From Occultella glacieicola (GTDB lineage Bacteria; Actinomycetota; Actinomycetes; Actinomycetales; Beutenbergiaceae), in contig NZ_SMNA01000009.1 of NCBI RefSeq assembly GCF_004353825.1, positions 556-64,555 of the forward strand: DNA of 64,000 nt, written 5' to 3'. This document shows, piece after piece, positions 1 through 8,643 of the stretch. Position numbers and translations under genes: made by a program. Each line of letters opens with the position of its first letter. The stretch's first letter is position 1. A model generated the notes under the pieces. The model was not told the origin of the DNA. It saw only the letters and a program-made list of their open reading frames with translations, and searched no databases.

Positions 1-1
1 G

Positions 2-409
2 GGTGAGCGGGGCTCTGCCGCGTCTCGGCCGCCTCGGGACGGTGAGCGTCGGTACGACTCGCGTCCGCCTCGTGAGGGTGAGCGTCGGTACGACTCGCGT
101 CCGCCTCGTGAGGGTGAGCGGGGCTCTGCCGCGTCTCGGCCGCCTCGGGACGGTGAGCGTCGGTACGACTCGCGTCCGCCTCGTGAGGGTGAGCGTCGGT
201 ACGACTCGCGTCCGCCTCGTGAGGGTGAGCGTCGGTACGACTCGCGTCCGCCTCGTGAGGGTGAGCGGGGCTCTGCCGCGTCTCGTCCGCCTCGGGACGG
301 TGAGCGTCGGTACGACTCGCGTCCGCCTCGGGACGGTGAGCGTCGGTACGACTCGCGTCCACCCCGAGACGGTGAGCGGGGCTCTGCCGCGTCGCGGCCG
401 CCCCGCGAC
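2..409 (+). repeat. In-frame tandem repeat array, 36-bp and 39-bp units
   Basis: Eleven head-to-tail units start at 2, 41, 77, 113, 152, 188, 224, 260, 299, 335 and 371. There are two unit types: A (39 bp, begins ggtgagcggggctctgccgc, encodes GERGSAASRPPRD) and B (36 bp, begins ggtgagcgtcggtacgactc, encodes GERRYDSRPPRE/D). The order is A-B-B-A-B-B-B-A-B-B-A. Copies are nearly identical at DNA level, including third codon positions, which points to recent expansion. Both unit lengths are multiples of three, so copy number can change without breaking the frame. The array probably continues left of the window. Confidence 0.95.
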
Positions 410-1576
410 GGCGAGCGTCGGGAGGGGAGGCCGCGTGACGGTCAGGGCTCCGGCCGGCCGCGTTCGGACCGTCCGGACGGCTCCGATCGTTCCGGCTCGG
501 ATGCTCAGCGTCGGCCTTTGCGGAGCGCCGATCGGCGCCTGGACAGCCGTCCGCCGCAGCGCGAGCGGATCCCGGCGCCGGAGATCGACGAGGACGTGGT
601 GCCCAAGGACCTCGACCCCGCCGCGCGTCAGCGTCTGCGCACGCTCTCCAAGGAGAACTCCGACGAGGTCGCTCGACATCTGGTGATGGCCGGACGTCTC
701 GTGGACGACCAGCCCGAGGCCGCGTACGAGCACGCGCAGGCGGCGTTGCGACGGGCCGGGCGGGTGGACATCGTCCGGGAGGCCGTGGCGCTGACGGCCT
801 ACGCCACCGGACGGTACGCGGAGGCACTGCGTGAGTTGCGCACCGTCCGCCGACTCAGCGGGCTCGACGCCCACCGGGCGATCGAGGCCGACTGTGAACG
901 TGGATTGGGACGGCCGGAGCGCGCTCTCGCTCTCGCCGCGGCCGAACCGAGTCCGGAGATGACGATCTCCGACCGCGTCGAGCTCGCGATCGTGGCCAGC
1001 GGCGCCCGTCTCGATCTCGGCGAGTCCGAGGCAGCACTGCTTGCCCTCGACAGCCCGGTGACCGCCGTCGTCACCGATGGCGAACTGAAGCAGCGGCTCG
1101 ACGAGGCGCGGGTCGGGGTGCTTCGGGCACTCGGTCGCGACGAGGAGGCGGACACGCTGGCCGCGACACTGCCGACTCCGGACGAGGCCGAACCTGAGGA
1201 CGACGGCGTGGAGTTCGCGGAAGTGCCGTACTCGACTGCCGAACTCGAAGCGATGGCCGTCCAGGTCGCCGAGCAGGAGGAGGCGGCCGAGCGCGCGCGG
1301 GCAGCACGCGCCCAGGAACGCCTGGACGAGGCGGACGCCCGCGACGGTGCCGGCGACGCGGACGTGGATGCCGATCGTGACGGCGAACCTGAGCCGGACG
1401 CCGACCCTGAGCCGGTGCCGACGGACGGCTCCGGTCTCGAGATGGACGGGGAGCCCGACCCGGAACCTGTGGACGGCGCCGAGGTCGGGATGGACGCCGA
1501 ACCCGACCCCGAGCCGGTCGAGGATCCCGCAGCCCCGGCTGAGGGATCCAACGGTGGCCCGGAGGACGAGAAGTGA
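2..1576 (+). CDS. TPR-like protein with Arg-rich repeat N-terminus (5' end outside window)
   Basis: The frame is open from base 2, so the start lies upstream; 524 codons are visible. Three parts can be seen. Codons 1-136 are basic low-complexity sequence made of 12- and 13-residue units (GERRYDSRPPRE, GERGSAASRPPRD). Codons about 200-390 are Ala/Leu/Arg-rich helices with tetratricopeptide-like spacing (e.g. AAYEHAQAALRRAG, GRYAEALRELRTVRRL). The tail from about codon 393 is very acidic, with short Asp/Glu/Pro repeats such as EPDPEPVDG. No signal peptide or membrane segment is visible. A protein of this type sits directly upstream of the HAD phosphatase/tlyA block in many actinobacteria (Rv1691 in mycobacteria, from memory); its function is not established. 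The stop overlaps the next start (GTGA), so the two are probably co-translated. A basic head and an acidic tail on one helical core suggest a scaffold, but that is inference. Confidence 0.85.
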   Translation, partial: GERGSAASRPPRDGERRYDSRPPREGERRYDSRPPREGERGSAASRPPRDGERRYDSRPPREGERRYDSRPPREGERRYDSRPPREGERGSAASRPPRDGERRYDSRPPRDGERRYDSRPPRDGERGSAASRPPRDGERREGRPRDGQGSGRPRSDRPDGSDRSGSDAQRRPLRSADRRLDSRPPQRERIPAPEIDEDVVPKDLDPAARQRLRTLSKENSDEVARHLVMAGRLVDDQPEAAYEHAQAALRRAGRVDIVREAVALTAYATGRYAEALRELRTVRRLSGLDAHRAIEADCERGLGRPERALALAAAEPSPEMTISDRVELAIVASGARLDLGESEAALLALDSPVTAVVTDGELKQRLDEARVGVLRALGRDEEADTLAATLPTPDEAEPEDDGVEFAEVPYSTAELEAMAVQVAEQEEAAERARAARAQERLDEADARDGAGDADVDADRDGEPEPDADPEPVPTDGSGLEMDGEPDPEPVDGAEVGMDAEPDPEPVEDPAAPAEGSNGGPEDEK

Positions 1577-2667
1577 CCACCGGCGCCACCCTGCTCGGCT
1601 CCGACGAACCGCTCCAGACCGCCTACGATGTCGCCCTTCTCGACCTCGACGGCGTCGTGTACCGGGGCGCGTTCGGCGTCGCGGGTGCCCCCGAGGCGGT
1701 GACGGCCGCGCGGGCCGCCGGGATGCGTGTGATGTACGTGACGAACAACGCCGCCCGGGCACCCCAGACGGTCGCCGATCACCTCACCGAGCTCGAGATT
1801 CCGACCAGCGCCCAGGAGGTCACCACCGCCGCACAGGCCGCCGCGGCACTGGTCGCCTCCGAGGCGCACCCGGGCACCCGGGTGCTGACGATCGGTGGCG
1901 AAGGCCTCCGGCTGGCGATGGCCGCCGAGGGCCTCACCGTCGTCGACTCCGCCGATGACGCCCCGACGATCGTGGTCCAGGGCTTCGCGCCGACACTCGG
2001 CTGGCGGGACCTCGCCGAAGCCGTCTACGCGATCCGGGCCGGTGCCGACTACATCGCCTCCAACCTGGATGCGACCCTGCCGACCGACCGCGGCATGGCG
2101 CCCGGGAACGGTGCGCTGGTGGCCGCGGTCGTCCACGCGACCGGCGTCACCCCGCGATCGACCGGTAAGCCGCAGGCCTCGATCTTCCACCAGGCCGCGC
2201 GCCGGTCCGAGGCCCGGAACCCGCTCGTCGTCGGCGACCGGCTGAATACGGACATCGCCGGCGCCCGGGCCGCCGGCTACCCGAGCCTGCACGTCCTGAC
2301 CGGTGTGGACCAGATCACCGACGTCCTGCGGGCCGTCCCGGGGGAGCGGCCCACGTTCCTCGCCGCTGACCTCGCCGGCCTCGCCCGGACCCACCCGCTG
2401 CCCGAGTGGCACGGAGGTGCCTGGACCTGTGGGACGGCCGCGGCTCGGGTCGAGGGGACGACGCTGGTGCTGACCAGGACCGACGGGGAGGTCGCCCTCG
2501 GCGGCGGATCCGACCCGACCGAGGTGTCCCTGGACGAGTTCCGGGCGGCCACAGCCGCCGCGTGGACGGCGACCGACGCCGTCGGGCCCGACCACCCGAG
2601 GAGTGGCGACGCGGGGGGCTCCGTGCTGCCCGCCGACTTTCCACCACTGCGCCTCGCCTCCGAGTGA
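1573..2667 (+). CDS. HAD-superfamily (IIA) phosphatase
   Basis: 364 aa, GTG start overlapping the previous stop. HAD motifs are in order: DLDGVVYRG with nucleophile Asp24 and acid/base Asp26, VTNNAAR (motif II, about residue 56), the GKPQASIF lysine motif and VVGDRLNTDIAGA (motif IV metal-binding Asp). This is the p-nitrophenylphosphatase/NagD-like class with a C2 cap between motifs II and III; the physiological substrate in actinobacteria is unknown. The C-terminal 90 residues after the HAD core are less conserved-looking and may form a small extra domain. The protein is soluble, with no signal peptide. It is the second gene of the tlyA-nadK-recN block, an order conserved across actinobacteria, but no functional link to the ribosome methyltransferase is proven. 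Confidence 0.9.
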   Translation: MTTGATLLGSDEPLQTAYDVALLDLDGVVYRGAFGVAGAPEAVTAARAAGMRVMYVTNNAARAPQTVADHLTELEIPTSAQEVTTAAQAAAALVASEAHPGTRVLTIGGEGLRLAMAAEGLTVVDSADDAPTIVVQGFAPTLGWRDLAEAVYAIRAGADYIASNLDATLPTDRGMAPGNGALVAAVVHATGVTPRSTGKPQASIFHQAARRSEARNPLVVGDRLNTDIAGARAAGYPSLHVLTGVDQITDVLRAVPGERPTFLAADLAGLARTHPLPEWHGGAWTCGTAAARVEGTTLVLTRTDGEVALGGGSDPTEVSLDEFRAATAAAWTATDAVGPDHPRSGDAGGSVLPADFPPLRLASE

Positions 2668-2712
2668 GGGTGCCGCCGGGCCGGTAGCGTGGCCCCCGAA
2701 GGGAGAACGCCC

Positions 2713-2889
2713 GTGCCCACCAGCGACGACACCACCTACGACGAGCCGATCGAGTTCGACGACCCCGAGATCGAGGCCGCGCTCACGGCTCTCGGCGGGC
2801 TGTCCGAGGTGCCGCTCAGCCAGCACGTCGACGCCTTCGAGAACGTCTACCGGGTGCTCCAGGACCGGCTCACCCAGGCCGAGGGCTGA
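2713..2889 (+). CDS. Small conserved acidic protein between HAD phosphatase and tlyA
   Basis: 58 aa with GTG start; an AGGGAGAA-type ribosome site lies 6-10 bases upstream, which favours this start over a GTG 24 bases earlier. The N-terminal half is acidic and unstructured-looking (EPIEFDDPEIEAAL); the C-terminal half is predicted helix (HVDAFENVYRVLQDRL). No known catalytic motif is seen. A small ORF of this kind and place is conserved in the mycobacterial tlyA locus (Rv1693 position, from memory), which supports it as real. It ends one base before tlyA and is very probably co-translated with it. Function unknown; a partner or regulator of its neighbours is only a guess. Confidence 0.7.
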   Translation: MPTSDDTTYDEPIEFDDPEIEAALTALGGLSEVPLSQHVDAFENVYRVLQDRLTQAEG

Positions 2890-2890
2890 C

Positions 2891-3730
2891 GTGGCGCGTC
2901 GGGCGCGCCTGGATGCCGAGCTGGTCCGTCGGGGGCTGGCCCGGTCCCGCCAGCATGCCGCCGAGCTGATCGACGCCTCGCGGGTCCTGCTCGACGGCAG
3001 CGTCGCGACCAAGGCCGCCACCCAGCTCGACCCGGCCCGGGCGGTCCGGCTCCTGCCCCCGCCCGACGGTGCCGAACCGGAGTACGCCTCCCGCGGCGGG
3101 CACAAGCTCGCTGGGGCCCTCGACGCCCTCGGTGACGCGGCCCCCCGGGTGGCCGGGCGCCGGGCTCTGGACGCCGGTGCCTCCACCGGGGGATTCACCG
3201 ACGTGCTGTTGCGCCGCGGCGCCGCCCACGTGGTGGCCGTGGATGTCGGGTACGGCCAGCTCGTCTGGGAGCTCCAGAACGACGAACGGGTCACGGTCCG
3301 GGACCGCACCAACGTCCGCTCGCTCACCCCGGAGGACGTGGCACCGGCACCCGAACTCGTGGTCGGAGACCTGTCCTTCATCTCGCTGACCCTCGTGCTG
3401 CCCGCTCTGGTCGGCGCGGTGGCACCGGACGCGGACCTGCTGCTCATGGTCAAGCCGCAGTTCGAGGTGGGCCGCGAGCGACTCGGATCCGGGGGAGTGG
3501 TCCGGGACGCGGCCCTGCACGCCGACGCCGTTCGCACCGTCGCCCGCGCCGCGGCCGAACTCGGCCTGGCGCTGCGCGCCGTCGTGGCCAGCCCGCTGCC
3601 CGGGCCGAGCGGTAACGTCGAGTACTTCGTCCACCTGAACGCCGGCGACGGCGTGTTCCCCACTTCGGAGGAGATCGACGCGATGATCGCGGTCGCCATC
3701 GAGAACGGTCCAGCGGGGGTGACCCCATGA
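2891..3730 (+). CDS. tlyA: TlyA family 16S/23S rRNA 2'-O-methyltransferase
   Basis: 279 aa, GTG start chosen because the protein then begins MARRARLDAELVRRGLARSR, the usual TlyA N-terminus; upstream frame-open sequence belongs to other genes. Residues about 4-60 form an S4-type RNA-binding domain (RLDAELVRRGLARSRQHAAE). The Rossmann methyltransferase fold follows, with the SAM motif LDAGASTGGFTD near residue 93, and DVGYGQL and VGDLSFISL further on. TlyA proteins methylate 2'-hydroxyls of 16S rRNA (C1409) and 23S rRNA (C1920), and in mycobacteria their loss gives capreomycin resistance. The stop overlaps the nadK start by 4 bases (ATGA), so expression is coupled. Length fits the family. Confidence 0.93.
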   Translation: MARRARLDAELVRRGLARSRQHAAELIDASRVLLDGSVATKAATQLDPARAVRLLPPPDGAEPEYASRGGHKLAGALDALGDAAPRVAGRRALDAGASTGGFTDVLLRRGAAHVVAVDVGYGQLVWELQNDERVTVRDRTNVRSLTPEDVAPAPELVVGDLSFISLTLVLPALVGAVAPDADLLLMVKPQFEVGRERLGSGGVVRDAALHADAVRTVARAAAELGLALRAVVASPLPGPSGNVEYFVHLNAGDGVFPTSEEIDAMIAVAIENGPAGVTP

Positions 3731-4575
3731 GTCGCCGGGTCCTGGTCCTGACCCACCCCACCCGGCCGGCCGCGGTGCACACCGCGGACTCCGTCGCCGC
3801 CGGGCTGCGTGATCGCGGCATGACGCCCATCGACGAGTCGGAGGTCGACGGCGGCGAGATCGAACTCGCGATCGTGCTGGGCGGCGACGGCACGATCCTG
3901 CGTGCCGCCGAGCTCATCCGCGGCCGCGAGACCCCCCTGGTCGGGATCAACCTCGGTCACGTGGGCTTCCTCGCGGAGTCCGAGGTGGACCGGGTCGCGG
4001 ACGTCGTGCGCCGGGCCGCCGAGCGCGACTACGTCGTCGAGGAACGGATGACGCTGGACGTGGCCGTCCAGCGCCCGGACTCCGACGACGTCACCCGGGG
4101 GTGGGCGATCAACGAAGCCAGCGTGGAGAAGAGCGAGCGCGAGCGGATGATCGAGGTCGCGATCGGCATCGACGAACGTGGCCTGTCCACGTTCGGGTGC
4201 GACGGCGTCGTGCTCGCGACCCCCACCGGGTCCACCGCCTACGCGTTCTCCGCCGGCGGCCCGGTGGTGTGGCCGGACGTGGAGGCCATGTTGCTCACCC
4301 CGATCAGCGCCCACGCCCTGTTCGCCCGGCCGCTCGTGGTCGGCCCGGATTCGCGCATGTCCGTCGAGATCCTCGCCCGCAGCTATTCGGCGGCCGTGGT
4401 GTGGTGCGATGGCCGGCGGCGGATCGAGGCCCCGCCGGGATCCCACATCGACGTGGTTCGTGGGGCCGAACCGGTCCGGCTGGCGCGGCTGAACCTGGCC
4501 CCGTTCACCGACCGCCTGGTCGGCAAGTTCAATCTGCCCGTGGCCGGCTGGCGGGGCGGCCGGGAGGCGCCGTGA
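3727..4575 (+). CDS. nadK: NAD kinase
   Basis: 282 aa, ATG inside the tlyA stop. It phosphorylates NAD to NADP, using ATP or polyphosphate in actinobacteria. The diagnostic GGDGT motif is at residues 52-56, followed by INLGHVGFLAE and the glycine-rich TPTGSTAYAFSAGGP loop; NEASVEK (NE/D motif) lies between them. The N-terminal sheet is short compared with many bacterial NadK proteins, but both conserved domains are complete. The end overlaps the recN GTG start by 4 bases, so tlyA-nadK-recN are read as one translationally coupled unit, as in mycobacteria. Confidence 0.95.
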   Translation: MSRRVLVLTHPTRPAAVHTADSVAAGLRDRGMTPIDESEVDGGEIELAIVLGGDGTILRAAELIRGRETPLVGINLGHVGFLAESEVDRVADVVRRAAERDYVVEERMTLDVAVQRPDSDDVTRGWAINEASVEKSERERMIEVAIGIDERGLSTFGCDGVVLATPTGSTAYAFSAGGPVVWPDVEAMLLTPISAHALFARPLVVGPDSRMSVEILARSYSAAVVWCDGRRRIEAPPGSHIDVVRGAEPVRLARLNLAPFTDRLVGKFNLPVAGWRGGREAP

Positions 4576-6326
4576 TCGAGGAGATCCGCATCGAGAACCT
4601 GGGCGTGATCGTGTCCGCCCGGATCGAGCTGTCCCCGGGCCTGACGGTCATCACCGGTGAGACCGGCGCCGGCAAGACGATGGTGCTGACCGGACTCGAC
4701 CTGCTCCTCGGCGGCAAGGCCGATGCCGGTGCCGTACGGCCCGGCGCCGACGCCGCCTCCGTCGAGGGTCGCCTCGTGCCACCGGCCGGCCACCCGGCGC
4801 TGGCCCTGGCCACCGACGCCGGCGCCCTGCTCGACGACGACGCCCTGATCGTCGTCCGGACGGTGGCCGCTGCCGGGCGTTCGCGCGCTCACCTCGGCGG
4901 CCGCACCGTGCCCCAGGGACTGCTCGCGGACGTCGGCGCGGAACTGGTCACCGTGCACGGGCAGAGCGACCAGCTCCGGCTACGGTCGAGCGCACACCAG
5001 CGCCAGGCCCTGGACGCCTTCGCCGGACCCGAGCACCTCGACACCCTGGAGAACTACGCCCGGGCCCACACCCGTCGTCGGGCCCTGGAGCGTGAGCTGG
5101 CCGACTGGGACGCCGAGGTCACCGACCGGCGCGATGAACTCGCCCGGCTGGAACGCGACCTGGAACGCATCGACGCCCTCGAACCGGTCCCGGGGGAGCT
5201 GACCACCCTGCGTGAGGAGGCCGAACGCCTCGGCAATGTCGAGGAACTACGGCTCGCGTCGGACCAGGCGCACGACGCGCTCGCCGGCAGCAACGACTCC
5301 GCGGAGGCCATCGACGCCCCGAACGCCGTCGAGCTGATCGAGGCGGCCCGGCGGGCCCTCGCGGCCGCGGAGAGTTACGACGGCCGACTGGCGGACTGGT
5401 CGACCCGGCTGGCCCAGCTGTCCTACCAGGCCAGCGACCTGGTCACGGAGATCAGCAGCTACGCCAGTGCCCTCGAGGCGGATCCGGAACGGCTCGAACA
5501 GGTGCACGAGCGCCGGTCCGCGCTCGGGGAGCTGACCCGCGCCTTCGCCGACCCCGGGGACCCCGCCGATACTGACCCGCTCACCGCGGTGCTGGCGTAC
5601 GCCACGTCCGCCCGGGCTCGAGTGGGTGAACTCACCGCACCCGGCGCCGGCCGGGACGCCCTCGAGACCCGCCTCGCCGAGGCCACGGAGACCGAGACCA
5701 CGGCGGCGGCGGCCCTGACCGCCGGCCGGCGGGCCGCCGCGGAGGCCATGGCGCGGGCCGTCGATGCCGAACTCGCCGGACTGGCCATGGGCGGCGCGAG
5801 CATCGAGGTGGCCCTGAGCCCCCGCGAGGAACTCGCCGGCTGGGGCGCCGAGGATGTCGAGCTGCTCCTGGTCGCCCATCGGGGCGCCCCGGCGCGCCCG
5901 CTCGCCAAGGGGGCCTCCGGCGGCGAGATGTCCCGGGTGATGCTGGCGATCGAGGTCGCCCTCGCCCGGGAGCAGGCGACCACCACCGACAGTGCGCTGC
6001 CCACGTTCGTCTTCGACGAGGTGGACGCCGGGGTCGGCGGGCGCGCCGCCGTCGAGGTGGGTCGCCGCCTGGCCGAGCTGGCCAGGCACACCCAGGTGAT
6101 CATCGTCACCCACCTCGCTCAGGTCGCCGCCTACGCGGACCGGCACGTCGTGGTCACCAAGACCACCCACGACGGCGCGGATGCGGTGACGAACAGCGAC
6201 CTGCGCGAGGTGACCGGCGCCGACCGCGAGGCCGAACTGGCCCGCATGCTCAGCGGCGATGCGGACTCCGACACCGCCATGCGGCATGCCGCGGAACTCC
6301 TCGAACGGACGGGCGTGGGACCATAG
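4572..6326 (+). CDS. recN: DNA repair protein RecN
   Basis: 584 aa. The GTG start overlaps the nadK stop and gives the canonical N-terminus VIEEIRIENLGVI. This SMC-like ATPase acts early in double-strand break repair. Walker A GETGAGKT is at residues 29-36, with TVHGQSDQLRL (Q-loop area) near 130. A long coiled-coil pair rich in Glu/Arg/Ala spans about 165-440. The ABC signature GASGGEMSRVMLA and Walker B PTFVFDEVDAGVGG lie near the C-terminus, followed by HLAQVAAYAD. Length matches typical RecN (550-590 aa). No LexA box is obvious, because the gene has no intergenic space of its own; SOS control, if any, would act from upstream. Confidence 0.95.
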   Translation: MIEEIRIENLGVIVSARIELSPGLTVITGETGAGKTMVLTGLDLLLGGKADAGAVRPGADAASVEGRLVPPAGHPALALATDAGALLDDDALIVVRTVAAAGRSRAHLGGRTVPQGLLADVGAELVTVHGQSDQLRLRSSAHQRQALDAFAGPEHLDTLENYARAHTRRRALERELADWDAEVTDRRDELARLERDLERIDALEPVPGELTTLREEAERLGNVEELRLASDQAHDALAGSNDSAEAIDAPNAVELIEAARRALAAAESYDGRLADWSTRLAQLSYQASDLVTEISSYASALEADPERLEQVHERRSALGELTRAFADPGDPADTDPLTAVLAYATSARARVGELTAPGAGRDALETRLAEATETETTAAAALTAGRRAAAEAMARAVDAELAGLAMGGASIEVALSPREELAGWGAEDVELLLVAHRGAPARPLAKGASGGEMSRVMLAIEVALAREQATTTDSALPTFVFDEVDAGVGGRAAVEVGRRLAELARHTQVIIVTHLAQVAAYADRHVVVTKTTHDGADAVTNSDLREVTGADREAELARMLSGDADSDTAMRHAAELLERTGVGP

Positions 6327-6331
6327 GGTCG

Positions 6332-7519
6332 ATGAGATCCCTGCTCCGACGCCGATCGAGTGACGCCAGCGCGCCCTCCGATGCGCTCCACCATGTCCGG
6401 GTGGACCCGCGTACCAAGTCGTTGACGAAGCGCCTCCGGGCCGGCGAGATCGCCGTCATCGACCATGAGGACATCGACCGCGTCTCCGCCGAGGCCCTGG
6501 TCGCGGCCAGGCCGAGCGCCGTGCTGAACGCCGCGAAGTCCACCTCCGGGCGCTACCCGAACCTGGGCCCGCAGATCCTCGTCGACTCCGGCGTCCCCTT
6601 GATCGACGACCTCGGTCCCGATGTGATGACCCTCAAGGAGGGCAGCACCGTCCGGTTCGACGGGGCGACCGTCTTCGACGCCTCCGGCTCGGTCGTCGCC
6701 GAGGGCACCCGCCAGGACGACGCGAGCGTGGCGGCCGCGATGGAGGATGCTCGCGCCGGCCTGTCCGTCCAGCTCGAGGCCTTCGCAGCGAACACGATGG
6801 ACTACATGAAGCGGGAGCGTGAACTCCTGCTCGACGGCGTTGGCGTGCCGCGGATCAGCACCAAGATCGAGGGGCGGCACGTGCTGATCGTCGTCCGCGG
6901 GTACTCCTACAAGGAGGACCTGGCGATGCTGCGCTCCTATGTGCGTGAGTACCGGCCGATCCTGATCGGCGTGGACGGCGGCGCGGACGCGATCATCGAG
7001 GACGGGCTCAAGCCCGACCTGATCGTCGGGGACATGGACTCCGTCTCGGACAAGACCCTGCGCAGTGGGGCCGAGGTGGTGGTACACGCCTACCGCGACG
7101 GCCGCGCGCCGGGGCTGGAACGCGTGGAGCAGCTCGGCGTCCCGCACGTCGTGTTCCCGGCCACCGGGACGAGCGAGGACATCGCGATGCTCCTGGCCGA
7201 CGACAAGGGCGCCACGCTGATCGTGGCCGTCGGCACCCACGAGACCCTGGTGGAGTTCCTGGACAAGGGCCGGTCGGGGATGGCATCGACGTTCCTGACC
7301 CGGCTGCGGGTCGGCGGCAAGCTGATCGACGCCAAGGGTGTGTCCCGGCTGTATCGGCACCGCATCTCCAACTGGCAGGTCACCGGCCTGATCCTGGCCG
7401 GTCTCGCGGCCCTCATCGCCGCCATGGCCGCGACCCCGGCCGGGCAGGCGTTCTTCGGGCTCGTCCTGGCCCGCTTCGATGACATCTGGTCCTGGGTCCG
7501 GGGGTTGTTCGGCGGCTAG
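6332..7519 (+). CDS. steA: SteA-like cytokinetic protein (thiamin pyrophosphokinase-like domain, C-terminal membrane anchor)
   Basis: 395 aa, ATG 5 bases after recN. The N-terminal half has the conserved stretch AVLNAAKSTSGRYPNLGP. The central part carries the thiamin-pyrophosphokinase-like signature VDGGADAIIEDGLKPDLIVG with GDMDSVSD. The C-terminus has one hydrophobic segment (VTGLILAGLAALIAAMAA) as a membrane anchor, ending in a short basic/aromatic tail. In Corynebacterium the SteA-SteB pair sits at the septum and promotes activity of cell-wall hydrolases during daughter-cell separation (established for that genus). Here steA is followed by steB after 53 bases, the same recN-steA-steB order as in Corynebacteriales. 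Real pyrophosphokinase activity is not expected, and the assignment rests on domain layout and synteny. Confidence 0.88.
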   Translation: MRSLLRRRSSDASAPSDALHHVRVDPRTKSLTKRLRAGEIAVIDHEDIDRVSAEALVAARPSAVLNAAKSTSGRYPNLGPQILVDSGVPLIDDLGPDVMTLKEGSTVRFDGATVFDASGSVVAEGTRQDDASVAAAMEDARAGLSVQLEAFAANTMDYMKRERELLLDGVGVPRISTKIEGRHVLIVVRGYSYKEDLAMLRSYVREYRPILIGVDGGADAIIEDGLKPDLIVGDMDSVSDKTLRSGAEVVVHAYRDGRAPGLERVEQLGVPHVVFPATGTSEDIAMLLADDKGATLIVAVGTHETLVEFLDKGRSGMASTFLTRLRVGGKLIDAKGVSRLYRHRISNWQVTGLILAGLAALIAAMAATPAGQAFFGLVLARFDDIWSWVRGLFGG

Positions 7520-7572
7520 CACCACCCCGCCCCGACCAGGCCCGGCCACAGACCGAGAAGGAAAGCCCACAC

Positions 7573-8643
7573 GTGATCGACTTCCGCTACCACATCGTCT
7601 CCCTGATCTCGGTGTTCCTCGCGCTCGCCGTCGGCATCGTGCTCGGCGCCGGACCACTGCGCGACTACATCGCGGACGAGCTCACCGGTCAGGTGGAGCA
7701 ACTGCGTGAGGAGAAGGAGACCCTGCGCGCTGAGCTCGACGTTGCCCAGCTCAGCCTGCAGCGACGCTCGGAGTTCATCTCGGCGTCCGCGCCGGCCCTG
7801 CTCGGGGGCACCCTCGAGGACCGGTCCGTGGCCGTCGTGGAACTGCCCGGGGCGAACACCGACGTGACCGACGCCGTCATGACCCGGCTGGAACAGGCCG
7901 GCGCCACCGTGACCGCCCGGGTCGTGGTCAGCGAGCGGTGGGTGGACCCCGCCGAGCGAGCGTTCCGTTCCGGGATCGCCCAGAGCCTCGTGCCCTACCT
8001 CAACCCCGCGCCGGCGGATGACGCGAGCACCGAGACCATCCTCGGCCAGGCCCTCGGGCAGGCCCTGACGCTGCGGGACCCCGCCAACCTGGACGCCAGG
8101 TCCGCCGAGGCCGAGAACCTCTACGAACTGCTCGTCAGCAGCGAGCTGATCACCGAGGTGAGCGCGCCCACCGGACCGGCGTACGCGACCGCGGTGATCG
8201 CGCCGGAGCTGATCGAGGAGATCACCCAGGAGGACGCTCTGACCCGACTGGCGGAGAGCAACGCTGTCTACACCGGGCTCGCGGTGGACCTCGCCGGAGC
8301 CGGCGAAGCGTCGGTGCTCGCCGGCGCGGACGCCTTCGACGGCGACCTCGTCCGAGCCGTGCGCGCGGACGAGGCGGCCGCGCGGGCCGTGACCACCGTG
8401 GACAGTGTCGGGACCATCACCGGACAGGTGACCGTGCCGCTGGCCGTCGTGGCGACCACCGGCGGCGGGCCCGCCAGCTACGGCTTCGCCGAGGGCGTCG
8501 ACGCCGTCGTCCCCGAGCCGGTGACCCTGACCCCGCCGGACCCGGCGGCGTTCGCTCCCGGCCCCGTGGCGACGTCCGACAGTGCCGACAGTGCCGATGG
8601 GGCCGATGGGGCCGATGGGGCCGACGCGGGGGCCGAGGGATGA
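7573..8643 (+). CDS. steB: SteB/MctB family membrane protein ('copper transporter' family)
   Basis: 356 aa. GTG start preceded by GAAGGAAAG ribosome site. It begins MIDFRYHIVSLISVFLALAV, the hallmark of the MctB/SteB family: one N-terminal membrane helix (residues about 8-29) followed by a coiled coil (about 38-62, LREEKETLRAEL) and an exported globular domain. Mycobacterial MctB was linked to copper tolerance, and corynebacterial SteB binds SteA and acts in cell separation; gene order here favours the latter. The last 25 residues are an Ala-Asp-Ser/Gly microrepeat encoded by 9-bp units. The stop overlaps the next gene (ATGA). Confidence 0.88.
   Translation: MIDFRYHIVSLISVFLALAVGIVLGAGPLRDYIADELTGQVEQLREEKETLRAELDVAQLSLQRRSEFISASAPALLGGTLEDRSVAVVELPGANTDVTDAVMTRLEQAGATVTARVVVSERWVDPAERAFRSGIAQSLVPYLNPAPADDASTETILGQALGQALTLRDPANLDARSAEAENLYELLVSSELITEVSAPTGPAYATAVIAPELIEEITQEDALTRLAESNAVYTGLAVDLAGAGEASVLAGADAFDGDLVRAVRADEAAARAVTTVDSVGTITGQVTVPLAVVATTGGGPASYGFAEGVDAVVPEPVTLTPPDPAAFAPGPVATSDSADSADGADGADGADAGAEG
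8575..8628 (+). repeat. 9-bp microrepeat at 3' end of steB
   Basis: Six consecutive 9-bp units follow the pattern (t/g)ccgacagt, gccgacagt, three identical gccgatggg, then gccgacgcg. They encode Ser/Ala-Asp-Ser/Gly tripeptides at the tail of the protein. The three identical copies suggest recent slippage. Confidence 0.9.

Noticed and set aside
2-409. Regular 36-39 bp repeats that could suggest a CRISPR array
   Set aside because: Units are directly contiguous without unique spacers, are multiples of three and lie inside an open reading frame; they are coding tandem repeats.
3-686. Plus-strand open frame of 227 codons over the repeat array
   Set aside because: It is the +1 shadow of the repeat-coding frame; the frame from base 2 continues into the conserved TPR-like protein, this one does not.
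799-4446. Minus-strand open frame of 1215 codons opposite the HAD-tlyA-nadK genes
   Set aside because: It runs antisense through four well-supported genes and shows no domain or ribosome site.
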